A DNA stretch of 64,000 nt from Thermophagus sp052400625 (GCA_052400625.1 JBQTGH010000003.1), one strand, 5' to 3'; positions 15,853 through 25,350 are shown, numbered from the stretch's first letter. The notes: a model not told the origin generated them from the sequence alone. Program-made: numbers and translations.

Positions 15853-16473
15853 CTAACTCATCTCAACCAGTAGCCTCACACACACATCGTTGGAAAGGAC
15901 TTCATTGGCATGCTCCGGATAAGAAACCGTCATACTTTTATCAAAAGGCTCGATGTGATCAATCTTTATGACGATGCCCAATTTCAGTTCTTTTCTATTC
16001 AAATACTTCAACAAATGAGTATCGCTATTCTGAATGGCACACAATCGAACAGATTGGCCAACATCAGCATCGGAAAGCTTGAAATAATTAGGTAAAACAA
16101 TATTCCCGCTTTTATCGGGAATGGGCGACCCATGTGGATCTGCATCCGGGAATCCCAAAGCTTCATCCATCCTATCGAAGAGCTTATCTGAGTGAATATG
16201 TTCTATCTCTTCGGCGATTTCATGAACCTCTTCCCAGCTAAATCCCAGTATCTCTACCAGGTACATTTCAGCAATTCGATGCTTACGCAAAATTAATCCG
16301 GCAGCTTTTTTACCCTTCCCGGTCAATTGCAATGGCTTATATTTTTTATAAGTTACTAACCCCAAATCATGCAATCGTTTCACCATACTATTGACAGTAG
16401 GAATACTGACCCCCATCTTTTCACTGAGAAGAGATAAGGAAATACTTTTGCCCTCCTGGGCAATCAAGTACAT
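15853..16473 (-). CDS. DtxR/MntR-family metal-dependent repressor, with lost or non-standard start
   Basis: The frame encodes a winged helix (LSLLSEKMGVSIPTVNSMVKRL) and then the metal-binding dimerisation domain with HRIAEMYLVEILGF, EEVHEIAEEIEHIHS and PDADPHGSPIP. A C-terminal FeoA/SH3-like domain follows. The first ATG is at 16473, but the reading frame upstream encodes the family's usual N-terminus (ERHLKTKENYLKAM) back to an ACG codon at 16515-16513 just after a stop. This suggests an ATG-to-ACG mutation of the original start. If translation begins at 16473 the first helix of the winged helix is cut. The repressor would control iron or manganese genes, and a palindrome lies in its own upstream region. 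It is divergent from the feo genes. Confidence 0.8.
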   Translation of the reverse strand: MYLIAQEGKSISLSLLSEKMGVSIPTVNSMVKRLHDLGLVTYKKYKPLQLTGKGKKAAGLILRKHRIAEMYLVEILGFSWEEVHEIAEEIEHIHSDKLFDRMDEALGFPDADPHGSPIPDKSGNIVLPNYFKLSDADVGQSVRLCAIQNSDTHLLKYLNRKELKLGIVIKIDHIEPFDKSMTVSYPEHANEVLSNDVCVRLLVEMS

Positions 16474-16557
16474 GGCTTTAAGATAGTTTTCCTTTGTTTT
16501 CAGATGTCTTTCCGTTTAATTTTAACGCCAAAGATATAAAAAAACACAAACACATTT

Positions 16558-16573
16558 GTTAGACTAATCTAAC
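16558..16573. promoter_or_regulatory. Candidate DtxR-type operator
   Basis: GTTAGACTAATCTAAC is a perfect 6-bp inverted repeat around CTAA. It resembles the DtxR/IdeR box (TTAGGTTAGCCTAACCTAA-like), lies 43 bp upstream of the ACG and sits in the divergent spacer before the feo genes. The assignment to the neighbouring repressor is inference. Confidence 0.5.
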
Positions 16574-16655
16574 TTATTTAATTTGCATTATCTAAATACC
16601 CAATTAAACCCATTACAACTCAGCTCATAAACAACTTAAAGACTTGAAACCAACC

Positions 16656-16817
16656 ATGAAAACAGAAATAATAAAAGAGTTAGGCCATCCTATTGCATCT
16701 CATTGGAGAAGAAAAAATTCTTTTCAATTTGCAAGGAACCCCATATCAACTATAGAATTACCCGGTTTGAAGCGGCCTGTCATCATTGAGCCGGTTGACG
16801 ATTTTACATCAGAATAG
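16656..16817 (+). CDS. Small ORF, 53 aa, ending inside an R2 repeat
   Basis: The frame begins MKTEIIKELGHPIASHW and ends EPVDDFTSE. The last five codons, including the stop, fall in the right end of the reverse-oriented R2 copy at 16803. The frame is downstream of the candidate DtxR operator and upstream of the feo genes. I recognise no family. It may be a real small iron-regulated protein or a gene stub cut by repeat insertion; the shared end favours the latter. Confidence 0.35.
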   Translation: MKTEIIKELGHPIASHWRRKNSFQFARNPISTIELPGLKRPVIIEPVDDFTSE

Positions 16818-16912
16818 AAGTTACTTATGCTATAGATTGGATGAAACTCGCATAACCATAAATTTATACCTATTTTTATTGTGTCAACCTATTTTGGTCA
16901 TACTCGTTTCAT
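16803..16912 (-). repeat. R2 repeat, full copy in reverse
   Basis: It contains GATGAAACTCGCATAACC and the inverse GGTCATACTCGTTTCATC, with the tail (TTTACATC... on the plus strand) toward the lower coordinate. It lies between the 53-aa ORF and the DtxR-FeoA gene. Confidence 0.75.
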
Positions 16913-16968
16913 CCTTTCCACTTTCACTGAACACCGATTCACCGTTTTTCCAATAAAAAAGAGCAACA

Positions 16969-17982
16969 ATGGAAAACTTTATGGTATTTGCATCCACGTT
17001 TCTTGCATTATTGCTGGTCATGTTATGGATTTTCTGGCCTCGGAAAGGTTTTCTGGCCAGATTAGCCATCATAAAGATCAATAATCAACGAGTATTACTG
17101 GAAGATGCTTTAAAATATCTATACGACTGCGAATACAAAAAGCAGATGTGCACCTCTAAAGACCTGGCCAAAAACCTCAATATTAATGAGCATTCTGCCA
17201 ACCGGTTATTAGAGAAGCTAAATGCCATGGGACTGATAGCCATTGCCAAAGGACAGCTCCACCTGACCGAGGCCGGAAAATCCTATTCTCTTCGCATCAT
17301 AAGAGTTCACAGGATTTGGGAAACTTACCTGGCGGATGAAACCGGGCACACACAAACCGAATGGCACCCCAAAGCTGATCATTGGGAGCATTTCATTACG
17401 CCGGATGATGCCAACCAGCTGGCAGCCAATATGAGCAATCCGGCTTTTGATCCCCACGGCGATCCCATCCCCACGGCCGATGGAGAATTACCTCTTTTTC
17501 AGGGCAAAGCACTGAATCAATTAAAAAAAGGGGATCGAGCCAAAATCATCCACCTGGAAGATGAGCCCGATTACATATACAAACAACTGGTGGCGCTGGG
17601 CCTTTATCCGGGAATGGACATATATGTATTAGAGGTTCAAAAAGAAAAAATCTCCTTTGCTGCCGATGGAGAAGAGTGTGTGCTAACCCCTCTTTTTGCA
17701 GAATCGGTCACTGTAGAGCCAATCGTTGCAAAGCAATCGCCGGTAAAGGCCTTAAACAAGCTTTCAGAATTGAAGCTTGGCGAAAGCGCAAAGATTGTTG
17801 CCATATCCAATAATTGTCGTGGTCAGGAACGCCGTCGTTTAATGGACCTGGGAATTGTTCCCGGCACAAACATTACAGCCCTTTTAAAAAGCGCATCAGG
17901 AGACCCCGTAGGTTATCGGATTATGGAAACCACAATAGGTATTCGAGAAAGTCAGGCCAATATGATATACATTCAAAAATGA
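16969..17982 (+). CDS. Membrane-anchored DtxR-FeoA-FeoA fusion protein
   Basis: The protein has 337 residues. Residues 4-23 are one transmembrane helix, and residues about 40-105 a DtxR-like winged helix (DLAKNLNINEHSANRLLEKL). Residues 106-168 carry the helical metal/dimerisation domain with RIIRVHRIWETYL and the NPAFDPHGDPIP signature. Two FeoA (SH3-like) domains follow, at about 180-255 and 260-337. The second has RRRLMDLGIVPGTNI. FeoB follows 68 bp downstream, so this is the FeoA component and possible regulator of the ferrous-iron uptake pair. Because the helix precedes the winged helix, the DNA-binding domain would be held at the membrane, or may have lost DNA binding and serve as a scaffold. 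An R2 repeat occupies the promoter-proximal region. Confidence 0.85.
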   Translation: MENFMVFASTFLALLLVMLWIFWPRKGFLARLAIIKINNQRVLLEDALKYLYDCEYKKQMCTSKDLAKNLNINEHSANRLLEKLNAMGLIAIAKGQLHLTEAGKSYSLRIIRVHRIWETYLADETGHTQTEWHPKADHWEHFITPDDANQLAANMSNPAFDPHGDPIPTADGELPLFQGKALNQLKKGDRAKIIHLEDEPDYIYKQLVALGLYPGMDIYVLEVQKEKISFAADGEECVLTPLFAESVTVEPIVAKQSPVKALNKLSELKLGESAKIVAISNNCRGQERRRLMDLGIVPGTNITALLKSASGDPVGYRIMETTIGIRESQANMIYIQK

Positions 17983-18050
17983 TTGACCTTAATAATCGAT
18001 TTGTGTTCCTCTAATAGAAACAAGGATAGAATTCAAAAATACTGAAGACG

Positions 18051-20264
18051 ATGACGAAGCCAATAGCCACCGGATGCGAGAACTGTCCGGTTCATCATAA
18101 AGAAAACTTAAAACGTTTGGGTATCAACACCTCCACATTTGATTATGTAATTGCACTGGCGGGCAATCCAAACACGGGAAAGAGTACAGTCTTTAATAAT
18201 GTTACCGGCCTCAGACAGCACACCGGCAATTGGCCGGGAAAAACCGTGAGTCGTGCCGAAGGGGCCTTCTCGTTCAACGATAAGCGTTATAAGGTGGTGG
18301 ATTTACCCGGCACCTATTCGCTGCTATCCACCAGTACCGATGAAGAAGTGGCCCGCGACTTCATTCTTTTCGGACGTCCTGATGTTACCGTGATAGTAGC
18401 CGATGCCACGCGGTTGCAAAGAAACTTAAATCTGACCCTTCAAACCTTAGAAATTACCGACCGGGCAGTCCTATGTGTGAACCTAACAGACGAAGCGGAG
18501 CGAAACCACATTCAGATCAATTTCAGAGCTTTATCTCGCGAATTGGGCATTCCGGTAGTGGGAACCGCTGCCCGCAGAAACAAAGGTATGAATGAGCTGC
18601 TAACAGCCATCGAGCAGGTGGCTTCCGGTGCTTATGTCTGTAAGCCTTATAAACCCCGAAAACGGCCAGACAAAATCAATCATACCATAAAAGATATTTC
18701 CCGGCATCTGCAGGAACTGTTCCCCAAACTTCCCAATTCCGACTGGGTAGCGCTTCGACTTCTGGAAGGCGATCAGAGTATTATTGACGCCGTTAGGTCG
18801 GGTAATCTTGGTCTGTTAAACAATACCCCCACCTCATCTCAAAGCAGTACCAACAACCAAGAAGAAAGAGACCAACTGCTTGGAATGGTGAATACGGCAC
18901 GCTGGAATCTGGGGATTAACTTTCATGATTCCATTGTAGAAGGAATCTATAACGATGCAGCAGAGATAGCGGCAAAGGTGGTTAAGACGGACGACCAAAA
19001 GCCGGCATACAGTTTTGACATCAAAATAGACAAAATTGTCACCAGCCGATGGCTTGGATTCCCCATCATGTTACTGCTGCTAGCTCTGGTGTTCTGGATA
19101 ACCGTGTCGGGAGCCAATTATCCTTCCGAGCTGCTTGCCTCGGTTTTGTTGGATACCTTTCATCCCATACTGAAAGGATGGGGAACCACATTAGGTATGC
19201 CTTGGTGGTTAAATGGCGTGTTGATCGACGGCGCTTATCTCTCCATGGCCTGGGTAATCTCAGTAATGCTTCCGCCAATGGCCATATTTTTCCCGCTATA
19301 TACACTACTTGAAGATCTGGGCTATCTGCCACGAGTGGCATTCAACATGGATAGTCTGTTTCGTAAAGCAGGAGCCCATGGTAAGCAAGCGTTGTCAATG
19401 AGTATGGGGTTTGGATGCAATGCGGCCGGCGTTATTGCCACCAGAGTGATCGATAGTCCTCGCGAACGACTAATCGCCATTATCACCAATAATTTTTCGC
19501 TGTGCAATGGTCGTTGGCCTACGCAGATATTGATCGCAACCATCTTTATTGGAGGGGCAGTACCTGCTCAATTGGCAGGGTTGGTTTCAGCGGCTGCCGT
19601 AGTTGGCATTGCCCTTTTGGGCATTATTCTCAGCCTGGTGGTATCCTGGGGCTTGAGCCAATCAATTTTACGAGGTGAAGCCTCAGCCTTCAGTCTGGAA
19701 CTCCCTCCCTATCGGCCGCCTCGAGTCCTGCAAATACTTTATACCTCTCTCATCGACAGGACCATATTTGTACTTTGGCGAGCCATTGTATTTGCTTTTC
19801 CTGCCGGCATTGTAATCTGGCTGGTAGCCAATATCCATGTGGAAGGAATTAGTATTGCCGAACAATTTATCGACTGGGTTAATCCGGCAGCGCTATTGTT
19901 CGGTTTGAACGGCATTATAATTCTAGCCTACATAATAGCCATCCCTGCCAACGAAATTGTGATCCCCACCATTTTGATGTTAACCGTCTTAACACAGAAT
20001 ATGTCAGGTGTCGGTGCAGGAGCGGGCGTGATGTTCGAGCTGGATTCCATGCAAGATACCGCCACACTTCTGCATGCCGGGGGATGGACACTTCTCACAG
20101 CTGTTAACCTCATGCTTTTCAGTCTGCTTCACAACCCCTGTTCTACAACCATTTACACCATTTATAAAGAGACGGGAAGTGTAAGATGGACGCTGGTATC
20201 CACATTTCTTCCAATAGCCATGGGCCTCATGGTTTGCTTGTTAACCACCTGGATTTGGGGATAA
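18051..20264 (+). CDS. feoB: Ferrous iron transport protein B
   Basis: This 737-residue protein imports Fe2+ across the inner membrane. The N-terminal G domain shows G1 GNPNTGKS (38-45), G3 DLPG (84-87) and G4 NLTD (144-147). A helical GDP-dissociation-inhibitor-like region follows. The C-terminal part has two Gate-type membrane halves; the first shows SMGFGCNAAGVIATRVI and the ERLIAIITNNF motif that follows it. An N-terminal extension with a C-x-x-C pair and histidines (residues 9-16) precedes the G domain and could bind metal. It forms an operon with the DtxR-FeoA fusion just upstream and is followed by a bidirectional terminator. Confidence 0.95.
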   Translation: MTKPIATGCENCPVHHKENLKRLGINTSTFDYVIALAGNPNTGKSTVFNNVTGLRQHTGNWPGKTVSRAEGAFSFNDKRYKVVDLPGTYSLLSTSTDEEVARDFILFGRPDVTVIVADATRLQRNLNLTLQTLEITDRAVLCVNLTDEAERNHIQINFRALSRELGIPVVGTAARRNKGMNELLTAIEQVASGAYVCKPYKPRKRPDKINHTIKDISRHLQELFPKLPNSDWVALRLLEGDQSIIDAVRSGNLGLLNNTPTSSQSSTNNQEERDQLLGMVNTARWNLGINFHDSIVEGIYNDAAEIAAKVVKTDDQKPAYSFDIKIDKIVTSRWLGFPIMLLLLALVFWITVSGANYPSELLASVLLDTFHPILKGWGTTLGMPWWLNGVLIDGAYLSMAWVISVMLPPMAIFFPLYTLLEDLGYLPRVAFNMDSLFRKAGAHGKQALSMSMGFGCNAAGVIATRVIDSPRERLIAIITNNFSLCNGRWPTQILIATIFIGGAVPAQLAGLVSAAAVVGIALLGIILSLVVSWGLSQSILRGEASAFSLELPPYRPPRVLQILYTSLIDRTIFVLWRAIVFAFPAGIVIWLVANIHVEGISIAEQFIDWVNPAALLFGLNGIIILAYIIAIPANEIVIPTILMLTVLTQNMSGVGAGAGVMFELDSMQDTATLLHAGGWTLLTAVNLMLFSLLHNPCSTTIYTIYKETGSVRWTLVSTFLPIAMGLMVCLLTTWIWG

Positions 20265-20381
20265 AAAAGATCTAAATCGTTTTTATTGAGCCACAAAATA
20301 TCTTTAACCAATACATCGTGCTGATAATAAAAAGCCGGGTCGATTACCACAAAGTTTCATAAACCGTTTTCTCAATTATGA

Positions 20382-20414
20382 AAAAGGCTTTCCCGCAGAA
20401 TGGGAAAGCCTTTT
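20382..20414. terminator. Bidirectional terminator between feoB and the GDSL gene
   Basis: AAAAGGCTTTCCC and its exact complement enclose GCAGAAT, with T/A runs on both sides. A second small hairpin (CCTCTAT/ATAGAGG) follows at 20449-20469. Confidence 0.75.
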
Positions 20415-20494
20415 CGTTGTTACATTAATTATTACAGATCTCCTAATCCCTCTATTTATGCCATAGAGGCCGTCAAGAGGTGAAAGAGATCCAC

Positions 20495-21853
20495 TTATGG
20501 AAAAACAATTCCTTTTTGATCATTAACAACAACATGAGGGACGGTACTGCCATAGGTTTCATTGATGGCATCAATAAAGGCATTAGCCACGATTGCTGAC
20601 CCGCGGCCGGTAAGATGTATTCCATCCAACGAAAAAAGACCACCTGTCACATAATCATTGGTATAGGTAACGCCGTCAACAATTAATCCTTCAAAAGTTT
20701 TCAGCAACAACTCATTGGTTTCAACTACAGCCAAACCATACTGCGAAGCACCATCTCTGATAATTTTATTAAAGTCTTCGGTGGCGCCGGATAAGTTGTT
20801 CAACTCCAATTCATCCAGTACATATTCTTTGGGTATGGCGACCTGCGTTCCCCAACCTTCGGTGGTTATTTTTTCCCGAGGAAGAGTCATCAGAATCTTC
20901 TCGTCTGCTTTTATTTGTCTCCTTCCCAAAGCATGTAAAGGATCCTCAATCACAAAGAAATTAAAACCTTCCGAAAAGGCTATTTCATCTAATCCAAACT
21001 GCAACGCCAGAGCATTATAGTCGGCATATGCCGCATTGAGTGCTTCGGCCTGATCTGCACTTAATTCAAGGGCATTGGGGACAATAAGATTAAAGAAGGG
21101 GAGCAACTCAATGTCGGGAATAGTGGCTGTCACACCACCGGCCCCTGAACTTGTCATCTGTGCCATTAGGGTATTTATGCTTTGCGAAAAGAAACCAAGA
21201 GTGGTAATGTCGTCTGATTCGGTTCCCCCCGCTTCTCCTTCCCCACCGGCCAAAGCATAACTCAACACATCGTTTCCACCTATCCACAAACTAAAAAAAG
21301 TGGGATTTTGCATCAAAGCATCGGATAAAGCCGTAGAAGTTCCGGGATTTGAGGCAAACCGGGCATAAAAGGGATTAAAATTGCCTTCACCTAAAGTTGG
21401 ATCTCCATACTCCGGCACGATCAAATGGAAACTTTTGGCACCGGGAATTCCAAGATTGTGGTAAGGAGCACCACTGTTTATCCAGGTAAAGGGATCTGTC
21501 AGCAATTCCGGGTTTCCTTCCGTTGTCTGGGGCGACAAGCCGGACTCCGTTACTTTTAACACCATTTCTCCCTTAAGAGACGATCCCACACTGGTACCGT
21601 CGGGAAGCATAGGAATGGAGTAAGCCTCACTGCCTACCTTCATAAGTTGTTGGGCCAGCAAAGAAGAAAAAGCGGACTGCTGGCCGTCGGCTGAAAGGGC
21701 TCCGTTGGTATATCCTGCTGTATAAGAATCGCCCAGCGATACAAACACCGAAAAATCGGCGGTCCCTTTTTGAGGCGTAGGAACATCTACATTCTCTTCA
21801 CACGAAAAGAAAAAAACTGCAAAAAATATTACAATTATTATTCGACTAATCAT
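20495..21853 (-). CDS. SGNH/GDSL-type esterase lipoprotein
   Basis: This 452-residue lipoprotein has Cys18 after FFFS. It has the SGNH hydrolase blocks: block I SLGDSYTAG with nucleophile Ser44, block III GGNDVLS, and block V DGIHLTGRG with Asp410 and His413. Family members hydrolyse lipid or acetyl esters. It lies 81 bp downstream of an OmpP1/FadL porin on the same strand, a pairing often seen in Bacteroidota. A surface or periplasmic lipase feeding fatty acids to the porin is a reasonable inference. The lipoprotein anchor suggests an outer-membrane location. Confidence 0.88.
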   Translation of the reverse strand: MISRIIIVIFFAVFFFSCEENVDVPTPQKGTADFSVFVSLGDSYTAGYTNGALSADGQQSAFSSLLAQQLMKVGSEAYSIPMLPDGTSVGSSLKGEMVLKVTESGLSPQTTEGNPELLTDPFTWINSGAPYHNLGIPGAKSFHLIVPEYGDPTLGEGNFNPFYARFASNPGTSTALSDALMQNPTFFSLWIGGNDVLSYALAGGEGEAGGTESDDITTLGFFSQSINTLMAQMTSSGAGGVTATIPDIELLPFFNLIVPNALELSADQAEALNAAYADYNALALQFGLDEIAFSEGFNFFVIEDPLHALGRRQIKADEKILMTLPREKITTEGWGTQVAIPKEYVLDELELNNLSGATEDFNKIIRDGASQYGLAVVETNELLLKTFEGLIVDGVTYTNDYVTGGLFSLDGIHLTGRGSAIVANAFIDAINETYGSTVPHVVVNDQKGIVFP

Positions 21854-21934
21854 ACTAATAAACTTTTCAATTATTGAAAAAAGGATTTGTGGATGAAACT
21901 AGCTTACACCCACCCCCTTCTTTTATTCTCATTT

Positions 21935-23164
21935 TTAAAAGACCCAGCTCAAACCCACTCCGGGGATCCATGCTGAAGATTCATAAGTTCCGTAAAAATT
22001 CAGAGGAGCATAACCATCTTCACGTGTTTGCCCAGCAATATGAAGCAAGGAAGCATCCACCGTAAGCTTGTCATTCAGCGACCACGAAAAACCAACCGAT
22101 ATTCCTGTTTTGTTGGTGCCGGGCGTTTCAGGCGTCAAATAATCTTCAGGTATAGGCGTTTCATCATAATATACCCCGGCTCTCAATTTAAGAAAACTGG
22201 TAGCCTCATATTCAGCTCCAAGCCTGTAAATCATGGTATTCGTGAAATTGCGAGGATTATGTGAATCCTGAAGCGCCGCCGTATTTTCCTTAAAATCAAA
22301 ATTCAAATCCTGATAGTCAGACCACCCTACATGTTGAAGGTCAAAAGCAAAGAGCAACTTATCCGTAGCTTTCAGTCCGATGCCAAAGGTAAGGTTGGAT
22401 GGCATGGGTAATTCGGCCGAAAAAGTATTGTTCCCGGGGAAGTTACTTGCCATAGATGCAGGGACGAAAAAAGTGGCATCCCCACCATCCACTTTCATTA
22501 GTACCTTAGATCGGTAATTTATGCCGGCGGTAAATCGCGGACTTACTTTAAAAAAGATTCCAACATTGTAACCAAAGGCAGTGGTAGTACCATTTAGATT
22601 TACGTCACCGTCACCATCTACCAATTGTAAAGGAAGCGCTTTGGCCAGATCCACGCTACCAAAAGCAAAAACGGGTCCACCCCCAACACTAATGTTTGGG
22701 GTAATGGCATATGAAATGGTAGGTTGAACATATATAGCCTTCAATGAAATATTCTGAATCAGATAGCGTCCATCCCAATCATCATCCCATTTCAGAGAGT
22801 TTCCATAAGGAGAATTGGCCCCAATGCCCACCACAAGCTTTTCATTGAGACGCATCGCTCCATAAAAACTAAATGGTGTTCCCACAGGGTTATCACTTTC
22901 AGCCTTATAAACAGATGGTTGTTTCTTTACAAAAGAATTATTGGAAAAAACCCCACTGACCCCTGCAGAAAGAAATATATTGCCTTCCAGAAAGGACAAT
23001 GCTCCCGGGTTGAAATGAATGGAAGATGGGCCCAAAAGAAGACCTGTTCCGGTATGTCCCATCCCAGTCTGTTTTTGCCCCTGCAAATTTACCTGAAAGC
23101 CTTCTGCCATTACCGTCGCACCCAACAGCACAAAGGCTGCAAGTGTTAAAATAAAATGCTTCAT
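21935..23164 (-). CDS. OmpP1/FadL/TodX-family outer membrane transporter
   Basis: The protein has 409 residues with a signal peptide ending ATVMAEG. The mature N-terminus FQVNLQGQKQTGMGHTG is the family's hatch region. NPGALSFLEGN and SIHFNP follow, and then beta-strands with aromatic girdles run to a C-terminal aromatic residue (GLSWVF). FadL-type porins let long-chain fatty acids or other hydrophobic compounds cross the outer membrane. It is first of a two-gene unit with the GDSL lipoprotein. The length fits the family. Confidence 0.92.
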   Translation of the reverse strand: MKHFILTLAAFVLLGATVMAEGFQVNLQGQKQTGMGHTGTGLLLGPSSIHFNPGALSFLEGNIFLSAGVSGVFSNNSFVKKQPSVYKAESDNPVGTPFSFYGAMRLNEKLVVGIGANSPYGNSLKWDDDWDGRYLIQNISLKAIYVQPTISYAITPNISVGGGPVFAFGSVDLAKALPLQLVDGDGDVNLNGTTTAFGYNVGIFFKVSPRFTAGINYRSKVLMKVDGGDATFFVPASMASNFPGNNTFSAELPMPSNLTFGIGLKATDKLLFAFDLQHVGWSDYQDLNFDFKENTAALQDSHNPRNFTNTMIYRLGAEYEATSFLKLRAGVYYDETPIPEDYLTPETPGTNKTGISVGFSWSLNDKLTVDASLLHIAGQTREDGYAPLNFYGTYESSAWIPGVGLSWVF

Positions 23165-23639
23165 AACAATTAATTAATACAAATTTTAAAAAAAGAAAAG
23201 CCACGAATGTAGTCAATATCGCTTGATTAGCACACTCAGCCATTTTCGACGATATAAACATTAACGTTCGAAATTCATATATTCAAATAGTCGAATTTTC
23301 ATACATCTAATTTACAGCTTTTTACAAACACTTCAAACTAAACAATAAAATCGATGGTCGATAATCCATTCATCAAAAGGTCGAATTTTATTACTGCATT
23401 TTTTCTTTAATTCGATTTTTTGATGGCTTGAATAGATTAGAGGAATGAGAGTAGATATTATTAAATAAGATAGGTATGATTCTGTTTGAGCCCGGTTAGT
23501 ATTTAATAATTTATCAAATCAAATTTTACTATTATTTGTTATATTGCAGTTGAATACCCGAAAACCTTTAAGTAAAAACAATCTTTTAAAATTATAGTTG
23601 AAAATATTATATAAGTAAACCAAATTAAAGCAACCCAAT
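23165..23639. other. AT-rich divergent promoter region
   Basis: No gene is visible. It must hold the promoters of the FadL gene (minus) and the DUF4301 gene (plus). A weak -7-like TATATTGC lies near 23540. The motif GTCGAATTTT recurs at 23290 and 23381 as a short direct repeat. Confidence 0.4.
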
Positions 23640-25169
23640 ATGTTTAAGCAGTCGGATATCGAACAATTAAAAGCAAAAGGCATTTCCGAATCTACCATAA
23701 TTCAACAAATAGAACGCTTTAAAAAGAATTTTCCGCCAGTAAAAGCGGATCGTCCTGCCACCATAAATGATGGCATTATTTCACTCCCATCGCATGTAAT
23801 TGACCATTATATTAATATTTTTAACCGTGAGAGAGAAGACAACCTTAAACTCATGAAATTTGTTCCGGCTTCAGGTGCCGCCACTCGCATGTTTAAAGAT
23901 CTCTTCCAATACCTTGATCAACCGGAACCCATCATAAACTTGGCAGACAATCACCCCGTTCGACAGTTTATTGACAACTTGCATGATTTTGCCTTTTTCT
24001 CCCGATTGGAAGAGTTATTTCCGAATCATAATCTTAAAAAGCATGAAGTAAGGCGGGAATTAGCCAATGAAATTATTCAAAAAGTATTGCACAAAGAGGG
24101 ATTAGGCTATGGCTTTTTACCCAAGGGATTGATTCTTTTTCACAAAAACGGCAACCTATCCAATACATCCATGGCCGAGCATCTGTATGAAGGAGCCATG
24201 TACTCAAAAGATAAAGATGGCGTAGCCAGGATTCATTTCACCATAAGTCCCGAACATCTGGATTTTTTCAGGGAACAAGTAAAGAAAGACCAATCCATAG
24301 CGAAACAAGCAACGAATACCTCATTCGAAATTTCTTTCAGTTTTCAGAAGCCTCATACAGATACCATTGCCGTCACCCCCCAAAACGAACCCTTCAGAGA
24401 TCGTCATGGTCAGTTACTCTTTCGGCCGGGTGGTCATGGAGCTCTTATCGAAAACTTAAACGATTGTGATGCCGATATAATATTTATAAAAAACATCGAT
24501 AATGTGGTACCTGCCTCTCTCCTACCGGTAATAGTAAACTATAAACAAGCACTAGGCGGCTTGGCTCTGGAAATCAGGAATAGAGTATTTCAATACCTTC
24601 GCCAATTGGAAGAAAAAATTTCTGATGAGCTCATTGTTTCGGCCCGTAAATTCTTAAACGACTTTCTTCACACCGATATTCCACTCCAACAGCAAACCGC
24701 TAGTATAGAGGAACAGGCAGCCTACCTTTATCAATATTTTAATCGTCCGATTCGGGTATGTGGAATGGTAAAAAATCAGGGGGAACCGGGTGGTGGCCCC
24801 TTCTGGGTCAAGGATGCAAGCGGGCAACAAACCCTTCAGATTGTGGAAGGCTCTCAATTTAACCTCAAAGATCCCGATCAAAAAGAAGTGTTTGAAGCCA
24901 GTACCCATTTCAATCCTGTCGATTTGGTTTGTATTACCCAAAATTATAAGGGAGAAAAATTTGATTTGCTTCAATATATAGATCCTGAAACCGGGTTTAT
25001 TTCTCTGAAACACTTTCAGGGAAAAACCATCAAAGCATTGGAACTACCGGGCTTATGGAACGGTGCTATGGCCCGATGGTTGACCATCTTTGTGGAAGTA
25101 CCGATCGAAACTTTTAACCCCGTTAAAACGGTAACCGATCTTTTAAGACCGGCGCATCAACAGGAATAG
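23640..25169 (+). CDS. DUF4301 family protein
   Basis: This 509-residue cytosolic protein starts MFKQSDIEQLKAKGIS. It carries the family's VPASGAATRMFKDLFQYL near residue 77, a glycine-rich nucleotide-sugar-transferase-like motif. RPGGHGALIENLND follows near 265, with DADIIFIKNIDNVVP after it. Near the C-terminus is GEPGGGPFWVKD. These blocks resemble UDP-sugar pyrophosphorylases, so a nucleotidyltransferase role is possible. The family is widespread in Bacteroidota without an assigned role. It stands alone and ends in a clear terminator. Confidence 0.85.
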   Translation: MFKQSDIEQLKAKGISESTIIQQIERFKKNFPPVKADRPATINDGIISLPSHVIDHYINIFNREREDNLKLMKFVPASGAATRMFKDLFQYLDQPEPIINLADNHPVRQFIDNLHDFAFFSRLEELFPNHNLKKHEVRRELANEIIQKVLHKEGLGYGFLPKGLILFHKNGNLSNTSMAEHLYEGAMYSKDKDGVARIHFTISPEHLDFFREQVKKDQSIAKQATNTSFEISFSFQKPHTDTIAVTPQNEPFRDRHGQLLFRPGGHGALIENLNDCDADIIFIKNIDNVVPASLLPVIVNYKQALGGLALEIRNRVFQYLRQLEEKISDELIVSARKFLNDFLHTDIPLQQQTASIEEQAAYLYQYFNRPIRVCGMVKNQGEPGGGPFWVKDASGQQTLQIVEGSQFNLKDPDQKEVFEASTHFNPVDLVCITQNYKGEKFDLLQYIDPETGFISLKHFQGKTIKALELPGLWNGAMARWLTIFVEVPIETFNPVKTVTDLLRPAHQQE

Positions 25170-25322
25170 ATCATCTGTTATTGGAGAGAGGCCAATATTC
25201 ATGAATCGCGCCAGTGATGGCCCCCAAAGGGTATAGCCTGATAAACCTTCAAAAACGGGAGGTTACCACGCCAACACTTAAGCCTAATGAGCCAGGAACA
25301 GTTAACATCGCAAAAAGGTCAT

Positions 25323-25350
25323 AAACCGGACAAAAATCATTGTCCGGTTT
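25323..25350 (+). terminator. Terminator after the DUF4301 gene
   Basis: AAACCGGACAA and its exact complement enclose AAATCA. The stem lies about 150 bp past the stop. Confidence 0.7.
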
